From Rhizobium sp. RM (GTDB taxonomy: Bacteria; Pseudomonadota; Alphaproteobacteria; Rhizobiales; Rhizobiaceae), in contig NZ_JACAWV010000002.1 of the NCBI RefSeq assembly GCF_013390595.1, forward strand, positions 186,001-250,000: 64,000 nucleotides of DNA. The letters are read 5' to 3'. The first letter of the stretch is position 1; each line of letters begins with the position of its first letter. Both the position numbers and the translations under genes were made by a program. Of this stretch, positions 24,891 through 35,078 are shown in pieces. Under the pieces are notes generated by a model, which was not told the DNA's origin, did not search any database, and worked only from the letters and a program-made list of their open reading frames with translations.

Positions 24891-27161
24891 ATGAACGGCG
24901 AGCGCATGGACGACAGGGATGTGGATATCGATCTCGCCCGGCTGATGTCGGCGATATGGGAGCGCAAGGGGCGTATTGCCCTGATTACGCTTCTCGCGGG
25001 CGGGGCTGCCTTTGTCGCATCCAGCATGATGGCGCCAGCCTACAAGGGCGAAGCGCGCGTGCTGATCGAATCCCGCGCAGCATCCTTTGGTGCATCGCCG
25101 CAGTCGAACACGCCTGCCGAACCTGCGCTGGATGAGCTGACCGTTTCGAGCCAGGTGCAGATCCTGCAATCGGTCGACCTGATCAAACAGGTGGCGCGGG
25201 ACATGAAGCTGCACGAACTCAACGAGTTCGACCCGGATGCAAATCCCTCCTTCCTTTCGCAATTGCTTGTCTCTGTTGGTCTGAAGCGCGATCCGCTGCA
25301 GGTTGCGCCGGAGGAACGGGTCCTCAAGGCTTTCAGGGAAAAGCTGCAGGTCTATCAGCTTGAAAGTTCGCGCGTCATCGCTGTTGAGTTCTCCTCGCAG
25401 GACCCCAAGCTCGCCGCCACGATCCCGAACGAGATGATGAAGGTCTACATCGCGCTGCAAAGCGGCGCGAAGCTGGACACCAGCACCGAGGCTGCCCGCT
25501 GGCTTGAACCGGAGATCGCCAGTCTTCGCGAAAAGGTGCGTGATGCCGATCGCAAGGTTGCCGACTATCGCTCTTCCTCCGATCTTCTGTCGGCCGGGCA
25601 GGGCGAAACGCTTGCCACACGGCAATTGAGCGATGCCTCGACCGAACTTGCCCGCGTCAGAACGGAACGGGCCAATGCGGAAGCGCGCGCTGAAAGCGTA
25701 CGCAATGCCCTCTCAAGTGGCCGCCCGCTCGACACTTTCCCGGATGTGGTCAGTTCGCAGATGATCCAGCGCCTCAAGGAAAGCGAGGCGACGATCCGCA
25801 GCCAGATTTCCGATCTTTCGTCTTCTATGCTGGAAGGCCATCCGCGTATCAAGGCGCTGCGCAGCCAGCTTGATGGCATTCAGCGGCAAATTCAGGAAGA
25901 GACACGCAAGGTTCTGGCGAGCCTTGAAAACGAGGCGAATGTTTCGCGGTTGCGGGAACGTCAACTCGTGCAGCAGATGAATGTGCTGAAATCCGAAAGT
26001 GCGCGCGCTGGCGAGCAGCAGGTCGGATTGAACGATCTGGAGCGCGAAGCCGCCGCCCAGCGTCAGTTGCTGGAAACCTATCTCGCCCGTTACCGCGAAG
26101 CGACCTCTCGCGCCGGATCGGCAGAATCGACGCCTGCCGACGCCCGCGTCATTTCCTCGGCCGTCGAACCGCGCGAAGCCTATTTCCCCAAAACAGGGGC
26201 GATCACCATCGTCGTGACGCTGGCGACCTTCCTTCTCTCCTGCATCGTGGTGATGCTGCTGGAACTGTTCACCGGTCGCGCCTTGAAGCCGGTTGGTCGT
26301 GCGCCTGCGCCAGTCGCTGGCGACAATCCCAACCGTATTGCCGCCGCAGAGGACAGGAACGAACGCGCCGACGAGGCGGAATTGATGGAAACGCCAAAGG
26401 CAAAAGAAAAGCCGCCGGTCGTTGCGCCGCAGGCTTATGTCGAACCGTCACCCGCCGCAGCGATGATACCGCCAGTGGTGGCGTCTGCCGCTATCGCGGA
26501 AGAAAAGCCGCAGGCCGCCGCCGTCGCTGCAGCCGCGCAGGAAGAGATTGCTGCAGCGGAAGACGATGACGACCAGGGCGAATTTTCAGTTGATGCCGTT
26601 GCGGCATTCCTGGCGGCTCGCGTTGCCAAACCTGTGGTCGCGGTCGTGTCTCCAACCGGTGATAGCGGCTCCACAACCACCGTCATGCTGGCCCGTGCTC
26701 TTTCCGAACTCGGCCGTTCCGTCGTTCTGGTGGATATGACGGCGTCCGCGTGTCCGACCCGCCTGATGGCTCCAGACACCGGCCTTCCCGGCATCATGGA
26801 CCTGTTGGCTGGTGCAGCCGCATTTGGCGAGACGATTCACAGCGACAGGTTGTCCGATGCCCATATTGTGCCGCAGGGCAATGCGCAGCCGCGTGAAGCG
26901 ATGCGCGCCATCGACCGTCTGACGATGATTATCAACGCGCTGTCTGATGCCTACGACACGGTTCTCGTGGAATGCGGTGCGGTCCAGATTCAGAGCCTTG
27001 AGAAGATGCTGCGGCGTATGCCTGCCGAAATCGTCGTTTCCGTTCCCGACACGAAAGATGTCGTGCTGGAAAAGACCCTCGGTGATCTGCTCGCGCATGG
27101 CTACGAACAGGCTCTGCCGATGTCGGGAATGCGCAAGCGCGATCATCTCAGCGCCGCGTGA
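24891..27161 (+). CDS. uppB: Wzz/GumC-like chain-length and co-polymerase protein with degenerate kinase domain (UPP cluster)
   Basis: The 756-residue inner-membrane protein has a Wzz domain with a first helix near residues 25-45 and a second near 445-465, separated by long coiled-coil segments. An Ala/Glu-rich linker leads to a BY-kinase/ParA-like domain from about 580. There the P-loop reads S587-PTGDSGSTT, with Ser where the Walker A lysine belongs, and the C-terminus has no tyrosine cluster. So it should set chain length or link to the export channel without autokinase activity. ATG at 24891 has GGAG 5 bases upstream. Transcribed away from uppC. Confidence 0.85.
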   Translation: MNGERMDDRDVDIDLARLMSAIWERKGRIALITLLAGGAAFVASSMMAPAYKGEARVLIESRAASFGASPQSNTPAEPALDELTVSSQVQILQSVDLIKQVARDMKLHELNEFDPDANPSFLSQLLVSVGLKRDPLQVAPEERVLKAFREKLQVYQLESSRVIAVEFSSQDPKLAATIPNEMMKVYIALQSGAKLDTSTEAARWLEPEIASLREKVRDADRKVADYRSSSDLLSAGQGETLATRQLSDASTELARVRTERANAEARAESVRNALSSGRPLDTFPDVVSSQMIQRLKESEATIRSQISDLSSSMLEGHPRIKALRSQLDGIQRQIQEETRKVLASLENEANVSRLRERQLVQQMNVLKSESARAGEQQVGLNDLEREAAAQRQLLETYLARYREATSRAGSAESTPADARVISSAVEPREAYFPKTGAITIVVTLATFLLSCIVVMLLELFTGRALKPVGRAPAPVAGDNPNRIAAAEDRNERADEAELMETPKAKEKPPVVAPQAYVEPSPAAAMIPPVVASAAIAEEKPQAAAVAAAAQEEIAAAEDDDDQGEFSVDAVAAFLAARVAKPVVAVVSPTGDSGSTTTVMLARALSELGRSVVLVDMTASACPTRLMAPDTGLPGIMDLLAGAAAFGETIHSDRLSDAHIVPQGNAQPREAMRAIDRLTMIINALSDAYDTVLVECGAVQIQSLEKMLRRMPAEIVVSVPDTKDVVLEKTLGDLLAHGYEQALPMSGMRKRDHLSAA

Positions 27162-27199
27162 GCGCTAATGGCGTTTCAAACATCGATGGGATCTTGATC

Positions 27200-28456
27200 C
27201 TAATCGTCCCTGGAGGCGGCTGATCCGCCTCCATCCCAGGTGCGGGCACGCAGCCGCTGGATCAGCGCATAAAGCGTCGGGTTGGTTTTGATCGCACTCT
27301 TGGTTCTGGCAATCGCCACGAACACAGACGCTGCAAGCCGGCCTTTCAGTGTCAGCGGCAGGAAGATGTCGTGCTGCACCGTCATCATCGGGCACCAGCT
27401 TCGTTTGTAAAGCTGGTCGCCGACGCCGAAATCGAACAGCACGGCCTTTTCCTGACAGGCCCGCTCGATCATCAGCCAGAACAGCAATTCGCCGGGGCTC
27501 AGGTCCTTGGCAACCGTTTCATCGATCGAGCCGAACTGGCAGATCACATGGTCCTGCTTGCGCGAAAGACCGGCAACCGCGGCAATCAAACCTTCATTTT
27601 CGCCGTGAAGGCGGATGGCGTGTAACTCGAGCGCGGTGTCAGTCCCGGCCGGTTCCACGGATGCCAGGTCGTAGAAGAAGTCCTTGACGGCCTGGTCGCG
27701 GAAAACGTCTGGTATGCCCTGCGATGCAAACCGCGTCGATTTCTGCCGGAAAAAGGTCTGCAGCAACTGGCATTTTTCCTCCGGCGTCTGCGCGATCACG
27801 TGGGTGTAGCCACCCAGTTCTTCGGCACGGCGGCTCTGGATGCGAAATTTCTTGCGGCGCCTTTTGGCATTCACCTGCCGGATCGTGTTTTCCATGCTGC
27901 CGAGAAGCGGAAGCTGGAAGGCGGGGTTCTGGTTTTCGACAGAGGCAAGATGCGCAAGCGGGCTGGTGCGCTCACGCCAGACCAGCGGCACATTCTGCAA
28001 CGCCAGAACATCGGCCTTTCCATGCAGAAGCTTTTTGGCTTCGCGGGTAATGGCTGCGGTCGTGGCGCTGTTTGCCTTCTCGGCAAAATCCGCATCGAAC
28101 ACACCGGTATTGATGTTGTTGAAGCGGCCGCCTGGAAAACGCGCCTGGCGAATGCCACCTTCACGGACCAGTTCGAGTGGCAGAAGGAAAACGGTTTTGC
28201 CACCCTGGCGACCACGGATGACATGCAACGGGCTATTCTGGGTCTTCGCCCAGATGCGGCACCAGTCTAGTCCCTGATGCAGCGAGTTGAGAGCATCGCG
28301 GTCGAGAGCGTCCCATTCTGTGCGGATGGAATCGATATCGTCGACGAGATCGACGATGAGCCGGTCGGCGCGGCGCCGCTCAGGCAACGCAGAACCGTCC
28401 ACCGAAGTGAACTTCGCTTCGCCATCCTTGGTCGTGACCGGCCCCACCGCCGTCAT
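27200..28456 (-). CDS. uppA: GNAT/FemAB-like acyltransferase-fold protein (UPP cluster)
   Basis: The 418-residue protein has the BioF2-like/GNAT pattern of polysaccharide-cluster acyltransferases: SLHQGLDWCRIWA near 60, KFRIQSRRAEELGG, FFRQKSTRFASQG near 245 and LFDFGVGDQLYKRSW near the end. Such proteins are thought to modify sugars or proteins with acyl or aminoacyl groups; the substrate is unknown. The ATG at 28456 has GGAG 7 bases upstream. It converges on uppB with 38 bases between. The symbol rests on gene order alone. Confidence 0.7.
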   Translation of the reverse strand: MTAVGPVTTKDGEAKFTSVDGSALPERRRADRLIVDLVDDIDSIRTEWDALDRDALNSLHQGLDWCRIWAKTQNSPLHVIRGRQGGKTVFLLPLELVREGGIRQARFPGGRFNNINTGVFDADFAEKANSATTAAITREAKKLLHGKADVLALQNVPLVWRERTSPLAHLASVENQNPAFQLPLLGSMENTIRQVNAKRRRKKFRIQSRRAEELGGYTHVIAQTPEEKCQLLQTFFRQKSTRFASQGIPDVFRDQAVKDFFYDLASVEPAGTDTALELHAIRLHGENEGLIAAVAGLSRKQDHVICQFGSIDETVAKDLSPGELLFWLMIERACQEKAVLFDFGVGDQLYKRSWCPMMTVQHDIFLPLTLKGRLAASVFVAIARTKSAIKTNPTLYALIQRLRARTWDGGGSAASRDD

Positions 28457-28557
28457 CCGCTCTCTCCGGTTGATCAGGCGAGACTATAGCTGCCACCGGC
28501 AAACAATGTCTTTATAAGCCGAAGGCAACCGCTGGCGGTAACGCGCTTTTGTCCACG

Positions 28558-28770
28558 CTATTTTGCCTGTTTTGACCCGGCCATCCATCGAATGATAAGC
28601 ATGGCGGGCAAAATCCACAAAAGCCCGGTCAGAATGAAATAGGCGAGGTGCACCCACCAGGGGGATTGCGACAAGATCGCAGCCGCAACGGAGGTGGCCA
28701 CGACGGCATAAACCACGACAAGACAGATAATGACGATGGTGCCGATGAAGGATCTGAGGCGAGGGCGCAT
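28558..28770 (-). CDS. DUF2842 family membrane protein
   Basis: The 70-residue protein opens MRPRLRSFIGTIVIICLVVVY and has two hydrophobic helices ending LWILPAMLIIRWM, matching DUF2842, a small alphaproteobacterial family of unknown function. I use the ATG at 28770, where family similarity begins; the frame extends 26 codons upstream without it. Confidence 0.78.
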   Translation of the reverse strand: MRPRLRSFIGTIVIICLVVVYAVVATSVAAAILSQSPWWVHLAYFILTGLLWILPAMLIIRWMAGSKQAK

Positions 28771-29004
28771 GAGGATCAACCGAGGTTCAGGTTTCGGGCA
28801 TTGAGGCCGGGTTTTGTCGTTTCTGAGGAAAATAGCCCGGCGCTCCAATCCCCCTTCGGTTGTATTGCCGAAACCAAATGACGTTCACCCATGCAATGCT
28901 CCACCCCAATGTCTTGCCCGACTATAGCGCCGCGACGGGATGCCGCAAACCCTCGGGTCTTGTTTTGCAGGGTCGGTTGGGGCTAATCAGACAGAGGCTG
29001 AACA

Positions 29005-30138
29005 ATGGAGATCGGCGAAATGCGTTCGAGTGGCATGACGGTGGCAAACGGTTCTGTGGAGCTGGCGGTGGAAACTGCCCTGCACAAACAGGAGAAGGAT
29101 CGTCGCCTACTGCGAATCTGGTTGCGCGTGGTGCTTTTCACGCTGTTTTGTCTCGTTCTTGTCGGCGGCGCGACGCGCCTGACGGAATCGGGCCTTTCCA
29201 TCACCGAATGGAAGCCGATACACGGCGCCATTCCCCCGCTTTCGGTCGCCGAATGGGAAGAGGAATTCCAGCTTTACAAGCGTATTCCGCAATATCAGGA
29301 AATCAACAGGGGCATGTCCCTGGATGAGTTCAAGACCATTTTCTGGTGGGAATGGGCGCACCGCTTGCTGGCCCGCACCATTGGCCTGATCTTCGCGCTG
29401 CCGCTCGCCTATTTCTGGCTGACCGGCCGCATCGAAAAACGTCTGCGTTTGCCACTGGTCGGACTGCTGGCGCTGGGCGGCTTTCAGGGTTTCATCGGCT
29501 GGTGGATGGTGTCGTCTGGCCTCGTCAACCGCACGGATGTGTCGCAATATCGCCTTGCCACCCACCTGACGATCGCCTGTCTGATCTTTGCAGGGTGCAT
29601 GTGGATACTGCGCGGCCTGTCGGTGCACTCACCGGATGCCGCCAATGAACGCACCGGCCGGCGGTTTGCCATGGTGCTGGCCGTACTCTGTCTTTTCCAG
29701 ATCTATCTCGGTGCGCTCGTTGCCGGGCTGAATGCCGGGCTCTCCTATAACACCTGGCCACTGATGGACGGTTCGCTGGTTCCGGGCGATCTCTTCCTGC
29801 AGCAGCCCTGGTGGATCAATCTGTTCGAGAACCCCAAGACCGTGCAGTTCGTGCATCGTCTGGGCGCCTACACGCTGTTTGCCGCAAGTCTCTGGCATAT
29901 GGTCGGCATCTGCCGGGAGTTGCCGGGAACGCCGCATGCGCGCCGCAGTGTGCTCTTCTTCGTGCTGATCTGCATCCAGGCTGCGCTCGGCATCACGACG
30001 CTGCTGATGCATGTCGATATCCACGTGGCACTCGCCCATCAGGGCATGGCGCTGATCGTGCTTGGCTTCGCGATTGCGCACTGGCGTGGTTTTATCGGTG
30101 AATACCCGCCGGCAGTCGCGGTCGAGCTTCGCGACTGA
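29005..30138 (+). CDS. ctaA: Heme A synthase (COX15/CtaA)
   Basis: This 377-residue enzyme oxidises heme O to heme A for cytochrome c oxidase. It has eight hydrophobic helices, the early [17 protein letters not shown] block, and the conserved heme-ligand histidines in [30 protein letters not shown] and [12 protein letters not shown]. The long form is typical of alphaproteobacterial and mitochondrial enzymes. The ATG at 29005 gives a cytoplasmic lead of about 35 residues; M11 is an alternative start. Its stop is 1 base from the convergent kinase gene's stop. Confidence 0.93.
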   Translation: MEIGEMRSSGMTVANGSVELAVETALHKQEKDRRLLRIWLRVVLFTLFCLVLVGGATRLTESGLSITEWKPIHGAIPPLSVAEWEEEFQLYKRIPQYQEINRGMSLDEFKTIFWWEWAHRLLARTIGLIFALPLAYFWLTGRIEKRLRLPLVGLLALGGFQGFIGWWMVSSGLVNRTDVSQYRLATHLTIACLIFAGCMWILRGLSVHSPDAANERTGRRFAMVLAVLCLFQIYLGALVAGLNAGLSYNTWPLMDGSLVPGDLFLQQPWWINLFENPKTVQFVHRLGAYTLFAASLWHMVGICRELPGTPHARRSVLFFVLICIQAALGITTLLMHVDIHVALAHQGMALIVLGFAIAHWRGFIGEYPPAVAVELRD

Positions 30139-30139
30139 T

Positions 30140-30982
30140 TCAGAGCTGTCCGAGGACGGATTTTATCGAGACCGCGACGGAGAGTTCATCGTCGCGGTCT
30201 TTTTCATTGCCGTCTTCCTCATGCCAAGCGGCTGAAAGGCAGCCATAGGCAAAGGCGTAACGCAGGATGGTGCGCATGTCGCGCTTCAGTGTTTCGGCAA
30301 AAACAGAGGCCATGGCGGCAATCCTCTCCTCGCTGCGGGTCAGATCGAACCGGTCGAGCGGATTGGAAAACATATTGGCGACATCGAGTGCCGGATCGCC
30401 GATCAGGCCGGCAGGATCGATGATGATCCAGCCACGCGGGCTCTTCATGATGTTTTCGTGGTGCAGGTCGCCATGCAACGGCTTGATATCCTGCTGATTG
30501 CCAATCAGCGCCTGCGCAATGCCGGCAGCTTCGGTGTACAGACTGTCGCGACCGTCTCGCCTGTCCTGTTCTGCCTTGGCAAACAGGCTGGCAAAATAAC
30601 GCTGCAGCGGCTGCAGGCTGGCAGGCGGCGGCGTGTCAGACGGGCGGTGGTAATTCAGGAGGACCTCGGCGGCGATGCCGGTTGCTGTCGCATCGCCATC
30701 CCGCTCCAGAAGGTCACGCAGTGTTGTCTCGCCGGCGTGTTCCATCAGGAGGATCGTATCGGTGCGGTCGATCAATTCGACGCAGCCAATACCGCCGCGC
30801 CATGCGATGAAATCCGCACCGCGCAGGCTGTCTTCAAGCGCCTTGGGTTTGAGAGTTTTGGCAATATCGCGTGAACCGTCGGCGCGGGTCACGTCATAGA
30901 CCGTGCCCGCAACCGTGTCGGCAATCTGCCTGGCTTGCGCGATCTGCCATTCGGGCGGAAAAGGCAAGCCGCTCCCGCTCAT
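30140..30982 (-). CDS. APH(6)-type aminoglycoside/hydroxyurea kinase family protein
   Basis: The 280-residue protein matches the aminoglycoside 6-phosphotransferase family: an N-lobe [20 protein letters not shown], the hinge ILLMEHAGE and the catalytic loop [11 protein letters not shown] with D followed by [22 protein letters not shown]. The natural substrate of chromosomal members is unknown. It overlaps the argC stop by ATGA, so it is translationally coupled to arginine synthesis; a housekeeping kinase is as likely as resistance. Confidence 0.8.
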   Translation of the reverse strand: MSGSGLPFPPEWQIAQARQIADTVAGTVYDVTRADGSRDIAKTLKPKALEDSLRGADFIAWRGGIGCVELIDRTDTILLMEHAGETTLRDLLERDGDATATGIAAEVLLNYHRPSDTPPPASLQPLQRYFASLFAKAEQDRRDGRDSLYTEAAGIAQALIGNQQDIKPLHGDLHHENIMKSPRGWIIIDPAGLIGDPALDVANMFSNPLDRFDLTRSEERIAAMASVFAETLKRDMRTILRYAFAYGCLSAAWHEEDGNEKDRDDELSVAVSIKSVLGQL

Positions 30983-31905
30983 GCAGAGAGCATCAGTTCC
31001 ATGTTCTGGACAGCCGCACCCGATGCGCCCTTGCCGAGATTGTCGAGGACAGCAACGAGGTTGATGTGCTCACCGGTGCCGAACACGTAAAGCTTCATCG
31101 TGTCCTTGTTGACCAGTTCCTCGGCATCGATACGGGCAATCGCCTTGCTCTCTTCAAGCGGCACAACGGTAACGATGTCCTGGCCGGCATAATGGGCAAC
31201 AAGTGCGGCATGCACGGTTTCGACACTCGCGCCATCCTTCAGGTCGGCAACGAACAGCGGCACCTGTACGATCATGCCCTGCGCGAAGCGGCCGACGGAG
31301 GGCGAAAACAGCGGAGAACGGTCCAGAAGGCCGTGCTGTTTCATTTCGGGAACGTGCTTGTGCTTCAGCGTCAGCCCGTAAAGGAAGTTGTTGGCCGTGA
31401 TGGCGTCATCGCGGTTCAGGTCTTCCATCTGGCCGATCAACTGCTTGCCGCCACCGGTGTAACCGGAAACGGCGTTGACGCTGACCGGGTAGCCGTCAGG
31501 CAGAATGCCCGCGGCACGCAGCGGCCGGATAAGGCCGATGGCGCCGGTCGGATAGCAGCCGGGATTGGCGACGAAACGGGCCGAACGCACCTTGTCGGTC
31601 TGTTCCCTGTCCATTTCAGCGAAGCCGTAAGCCCAGTCCTGATGTATCCGGAACGCGGTGGACGTGTCGATGATGCGGACATTGTTGTTGCCAGCGACCA
31701 TGCCGACGGCTTCCCGCGATGCGTCGTCGGGAAGGCACAGGATGGAAACATCGGCGCCATTCAGCATGTCTTCACGCATGGCGGCGTTGCGACGCTCGGC
31801 CTCGGGAATCGACAGCAACTCGATATCGCGGCGGCCAGCAAGGCGCGTGCGGATCTGCAGACCCGTGGTGCCGTGTTCGCCATCGATGAAGATCTTCGCT
31901 GTCAT
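30979..31905 (-). CDS. argC: N-acetyl-gamma-glutamyl-phosphate reductase, type 2
   Basis: ArgC reduces N-acetylglutamyl phosphate with NADPH in arginine synthesis. The 308-residue short form opens [15 protein letters not shown], the type 2 nucleotide-binding loop; C117 in ANPGCYPTG is the catalytic cysteine. AGGAC precedes the ATG at 31905. Lying 74 bases after speB and coupled to the kinase-like gene, it is part of a nitrogen/polyamine neighbourhood. Type 2 ArgC is usual in Rhizobiaceae. Confidence 0.93.
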   Translation of the reverse strand: MTAKIFIDGEHGTTGLQIRTRLAGRRDIELLSIPEAERRNAAMREDMLNGADVSILCLPDDASREAVGMVAGNNNVRIIDTSTAFRIHQDWAYGFAEMDREQTDKVRSARFVANPGCYPTGAIGLIRPLRAAGILPDGYPVSVNAVSGYTGGGKQLIGQMEDLNRDDAITANNFLYGLTLKHKHVPEMKQHGLLDRSPLFSPSVGRFAQGMIVQVPLFVADLKDGASVETVHAALVAHYAGQDIVTVVPLEESKAIARIDAEELVNKDTMKLYVFGTGEHINLVAVLDNLGKGASGAAVQNMELMLSA

Positions 31906-31978
31906 GTCCTTGTCCTGACTTTTCAGTGGGTTGTATCTGTTTTCGGATTCAATCTCTCATGCGTCGGCGGGTCTTTTT

Positions 31979-32932
31979 TCAACCTGCTTTCGCCAGTCGC
32001 TCAGCGCGCAGGCCAAGCATATACATTGCAACCGTCGCCCCGGCAATGGCGGTGACATCCGCATGGTCGTAAGCCGGTGCGACCTCGACCACATCCGAGC
32101 CACGAATATCGAGCTGGCCGAGCCCGCGTAGAACGGACAGGATCTTGGCGCTGGTGGGGCCACCCGCCACAGGCGTTCCCGTGCCGGGGGCAAAAGCCGG
32201 ATCGAGGCAATCGATATCGAAGGTCAGATAGACGGGCATGCCTGCCGTATGCCGGACGATCAGCGAGGCGATGTCGCTTGCGCGCATCTCCTCCACCTCA
32301 TAGCCGTGCACAATGTGAATGCCGAAATCGTCAGGCGCATGTGTACGGATGCCGATCTGGATCGAGCGGTCTGCATCGATCAGCCCCTCACGCACGGCGC
32401 GCGCCACAAAGGAGCCGTGGTCGATCCGTTTGCCGTCGTCGAACCAGGTGTCCTGATGCGCGTCGAACTGCACCAGCGCCAACGGACCGTGTTTGGCAAC
32501 GTGGGCTTTCAGAAGCGGCCAGGTAATGAAGTGGTCGCCGCCCAGCGTCAGCAGATAGTCCGTCTTGGAAATGATCTTGCGCGCTTCTTTTTCTATCGTC
32601 TCAGGCGTTTTCCAGTGGTTGCCGTAATCGAGCAGGCAGTCGCCGTAATCGATGGTCGGCATATGGGCGAACAGGTCGCGTTCGAACGGATATTGCGGGT
32701 CGTTGTCGAAAATCGCCGAAGCGCGGCGAATGGCCTGTGGCCCGAACCGTGCACCGGGACGGTTGGACGTTGCCGCATCGAAAGGAATGCCCCAGACCGC
32801 CGTTGAAACGCCCTTCAGGTTCTTGGTGAACTTGCGCCGCATGAAAGACAGCGTGCCCGCATGGGTCGGATCGGTCGCAGCCGACGTCAGCGTGGTGGCG
32901 GTAAAGGCGTGATCGATGGTTTTCGATGGCAT
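31979..32932 (-). CDS. speB: Agmatinase
   Basis: This 317-residue ureohydrolase would cleave agmatine to putrescine and urea. It has the dinuclear manganese motifs GGDHFIT, FDAHQDTW and TFDIDCLDPAFAPGTGTP. Sequence and length fit SpeB; arginase or another guanidino hydrolase remains possible, as substrate residues are not decisive by eye. GGGGA precedes the ATG at 32932. Transcribed ahead of argC. Confidence 0.88.
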   Translation of the reverse strand: MPSKTIDHAFTATTLTSAATDPTHAGTLSFMRRKFTKNLKGVSTAVWGIPFDAATSNRPGARFGPQAIRRASAIFDNDPQYPFERDLFAHMPTIDYGDCLLDYGNHWKTPETIEKEARKIISKTDYLLTLGGDHFITWPLLKAHVAKHGPLALVQFDAHQDTWFDDGKRIDHGSFVARAVREGLIDADRSIQIGIRTHAPDDFGIHIVHGYEVEEMRASDIASLIVRHTAGMPVYLTFDIDCLDPAFAPGTGTPVAGGPTSAKILSVLRGLGQLDIRGSDVVEVAPAYDHADVTAIAGATVAMYMLGLRAERLAKAG

Positions 32933-33004
32933 GTGTTTCCCCGACGGTCCTGTTTACCCGCGAGGTTGCGGTTTTATCGGGCCAAAAACAAGGGCGCATG
33001 ACAA

Positions 33005-33038
33005 CGAAAAAAGGCGGAGCCGAAGCCCCGCCTTTTCG
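33005..33038 (-). terminator. Rho-independent terminator of rplM-rpsI
   Basis: Minus strand: AAGGCGGGGC-TTCG-GCTCCGCCTT followed by TTTT, a stable UUCG-capped hairpin 23 bases past the rpsI stop. Confidence 0.92.
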
Positions 33039-33060
33039 TAGTTCTGTATTCCGGAAGCGA

Positions 33061-33528
33061 TTAACGCTTGGAGAACTGGAAGGAACGGCGAGCCTTGGCC
33101 TTACCGTACTTCTTACGCTCGACAACGCGGCTGTCGCGGGTCAGGAAGCCACCCTTCTTCAGAACAGAGCGCAGGCCCGGTTCGAAGTAGGTGAGGGCCT
33201 TGGACAGACCGTGACGAACTGCACCGGCCTGGCCGGACAGACCGCCGCCAGCAACCGTAGCGATGATGTCGAACTGACCCGTGCGAGCGGCAGCAACGAT
33301 CGGCTGCTGCAGGATCATCTGGAGGACCGGACGAGCGAAGTACGCCGTGAAGTCGCGACCGTTGATGATGATCTTGCCAGAACCAGCCTTGACCCATACG
33401 CGGGCTACGGCGTTCTTGCGCTTGCCGGTCGCGTAGGAGCGGCCGAGGGTGTCAACCTTGCGGACGTGCACGGGAGCCGAAGCTTCCGATGCCGGGGCGA
33501 GGTCTTTCAGGGAGGAAAGATCGGCCAT
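33061..33528 (-). CDS. rpsI: 30S ribosomal protein S9
   Basis: The 155-residue protein contains the S9 core: [41 protein letters not shown] and the basic C-terminus [16 protein letters not shown] whose end reaches the P-site tRNA. An N-terminal extension of about 25 residues is usual in rhizobia. It starts 2 bases after the rplM stop and is co-transcribed with it. Confidence 0.97.
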   Translation of the reverse strand: MADLSSLKDLAPASEASAPVHVRKVDTLGRSYATGKRKNAVARVWVKAGSGKIIINGRDFTAYFARPVLQMILQQPIVAAARTGQFDIIATVAGGGLSGQAGAVRHGLSKALTYFEPGLRSVLKKGGFLTRDSRVVERKKYGKAKARRSFQFSKR

Positions 33529-33530
33529 TA

Positions 33531-33995
33531 TCAGGCGCTCCTTACGTTCTTCTTGTTCAGCGATGCAACGTCGAGAGCGACGGGCTGCTGTGCTTCGTGC
33601 GGATGGTTCGAACCAGCGTAAACGCGGAGGTTCTTCATCTGGCGACGACCGAGCGGGCCGCGCGGGATCATGCGCTCAACGGCCTTCTCAACGACGCGCT
33701 CCGGGAAGCGGCCTTCGATGATCTGGCGAGCCGTACGCTCCTTGATGCCACCCGGGTGACCGGTGTGCCAGTAGTACTTCTTGTCGGAATACTTGTTGCC
33801 GGTGAAGACAGCCTTCTCAGCGTTGATGATGATGACGTTGTCGCCGTCATCGACGTGAGGGGTGTAGGTTGCCTTGTGCTTACCGCGCAGGCGGGTAGCA
33901 ACGATGGTGGCGAGACGACCAACAACGAGGCCTTCGGCGTCGATGATGATCCACTTCTTCTCCACCTCAGCGGGCTTCTGAACGAAAGTAGACAT
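33531..33995 (-). CDS. rplM: 50S ribosomal protein L13
   Basis: The 154-residue protein shows the L13 core: [37 protein letters not shown] and the [20 protein letters not shown] block. I use the ATG at 33995 ([15 protein letters not shown]), where all L13 proteins begin to match; the frame upstream is not ribosomal. First gene of the L13-S9 operon. Confidence 0.97.
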   Translation of the reverse strand: MSTFVQKPAEVEKKWIIIDAEGLVVGRLATIVATRLRGKHKATYTPHVDDGDNVIIINAEKAVFTGNKYSDKKYYWHTGHPGGIKERTARQIIEGRFPERVVEKAVERMIPRGPLGRRQMKNLRVYAGSNHPHEAQQPVALDVASLNKKNVRSA

Positions 33996-34241
33996 AGTTT
34001 TCACTTTCTTTGAACCTGTCATGCGCGGTAAAAAGCGTATGCAGGCGTTTCTTGTTGCTTGGGTTGGTTGCCTTGTCAGCAACCGCAAAAGACCGCTTTC
34101 CGGCAGGAATTCAGTCTGGCGCGCTTATACGGTGCGGCGGAAAAAGCGTCAATATCGGCGATTTTCAGGGTCGTAAAAATAATCAAGCAAAAACAATGGT
34201 TTGTCTATGTGGTATTATTTTACCCCATCAAGTGAGGCCAT

Positions 34242-35078
34242 TTAACCCAGCCGCATGACCAGAACGCCACCCGCAATGATCGCTCCGGCCGCATAACGCC
34301 AGATGCTCGCCCGCTCTTTCAGGATCACCACGGAAATGACGATGGCGAACAGAATTGAGGTTTCGCGCAGTGCCGCGACCACGGCCACAGGGGCTTTTGT
34401 CATCGCGTAAAGTGCCAGCCCGTAAGACAGGATGGAACCGCCACCGCCGATCAGCCCACGCCACCAGTAACGCTTGACGTGCTGGACAACGGGCGTGACG
34501 CCGCGTTGATAGAAAGCGAATGTGAAAAGCAGCACCGGCGGCAGAAGCGACATCCACAGCGTATAGGAAATCGCGTTGCCGGAAAGCCGCGCGCCGACGC
34601 CGTCGACGAAGGTATAGGAGGCAATGACGAAAGCGTTGAGAAGGGCGACAAGAATGGCCCGTCCGCCACCGCGCCGTGCTTCGAACGCCAGGGTCAGAAT
34701 ACCGGCTGAGATGATCGCTATGCCGAGAAGCGCAACCGGACTCAGTATTTCACTGAGAAACAGGCTGCTCGATGCCGCGACGATCAAAGGTGCCACGCCG
34801 CGCATGACGGGATAGACCAAGCCGATGTCGCCAATCGTGTAGGCAGCCGCAACAAGCCTGAAATAAGCAAACTGCAGAAAGGCGGATGCGATCAGGAAGG
34901 GCAGGGCAATCGGCTCTGGAAACGGCAGGAAGGGCAGGAAAGGGACGCAGCATGCAGCCGCGCCGGCTGCAATGAGAGAAGCATCGAGCGACTTGTCGGA
35001 CCCGGCCTTCACCAGCGCGTTCCAGCCCGCATGCAGCAAGGCGCCAAGGAGCACCAGCAAGAAGATCTCGATTGTCAC
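34242..35078 (-). CDS. EamA/DMT-family transporter
   Basis: The 278-residue protein has ten hydrophobic helices in two EamA repeats: an N-terminal LLGALLHAGWNALVKAG and a second half with the end LRETSILFAIVISVVILKERAS, the usual repeat closer. Drug/metabolite exporters of this family move amino acids, nucleosides or other small molecules; the substrate here is unknown. Downstream of rplM it stands alone. Confidence 0.85.
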   Translation of the reverse strand: MTIEIFLLVLLGALLHAGWNALVKAGSDKSLDASLIAAGAAACCVPFLPFLPFPEPIALPFLIASAFLQFAYFRLVAAAYTIGDIGLVYPVMRGVAPLIVAASSSLFLSEILSPVALLGIAIISAGILTLAFEARRGGGRAILVALLNAFVIASYTFVDGVGARLSGNAISYTLWMSLLPPVLLFTFAFYQRGVTPVVQHVKRYWWRGLIGGGGSILSYGLALYAMTKAPVAVVAALRETSILFAIVISVVILKERASIWRYAAGAIIAGGVLVMRLG

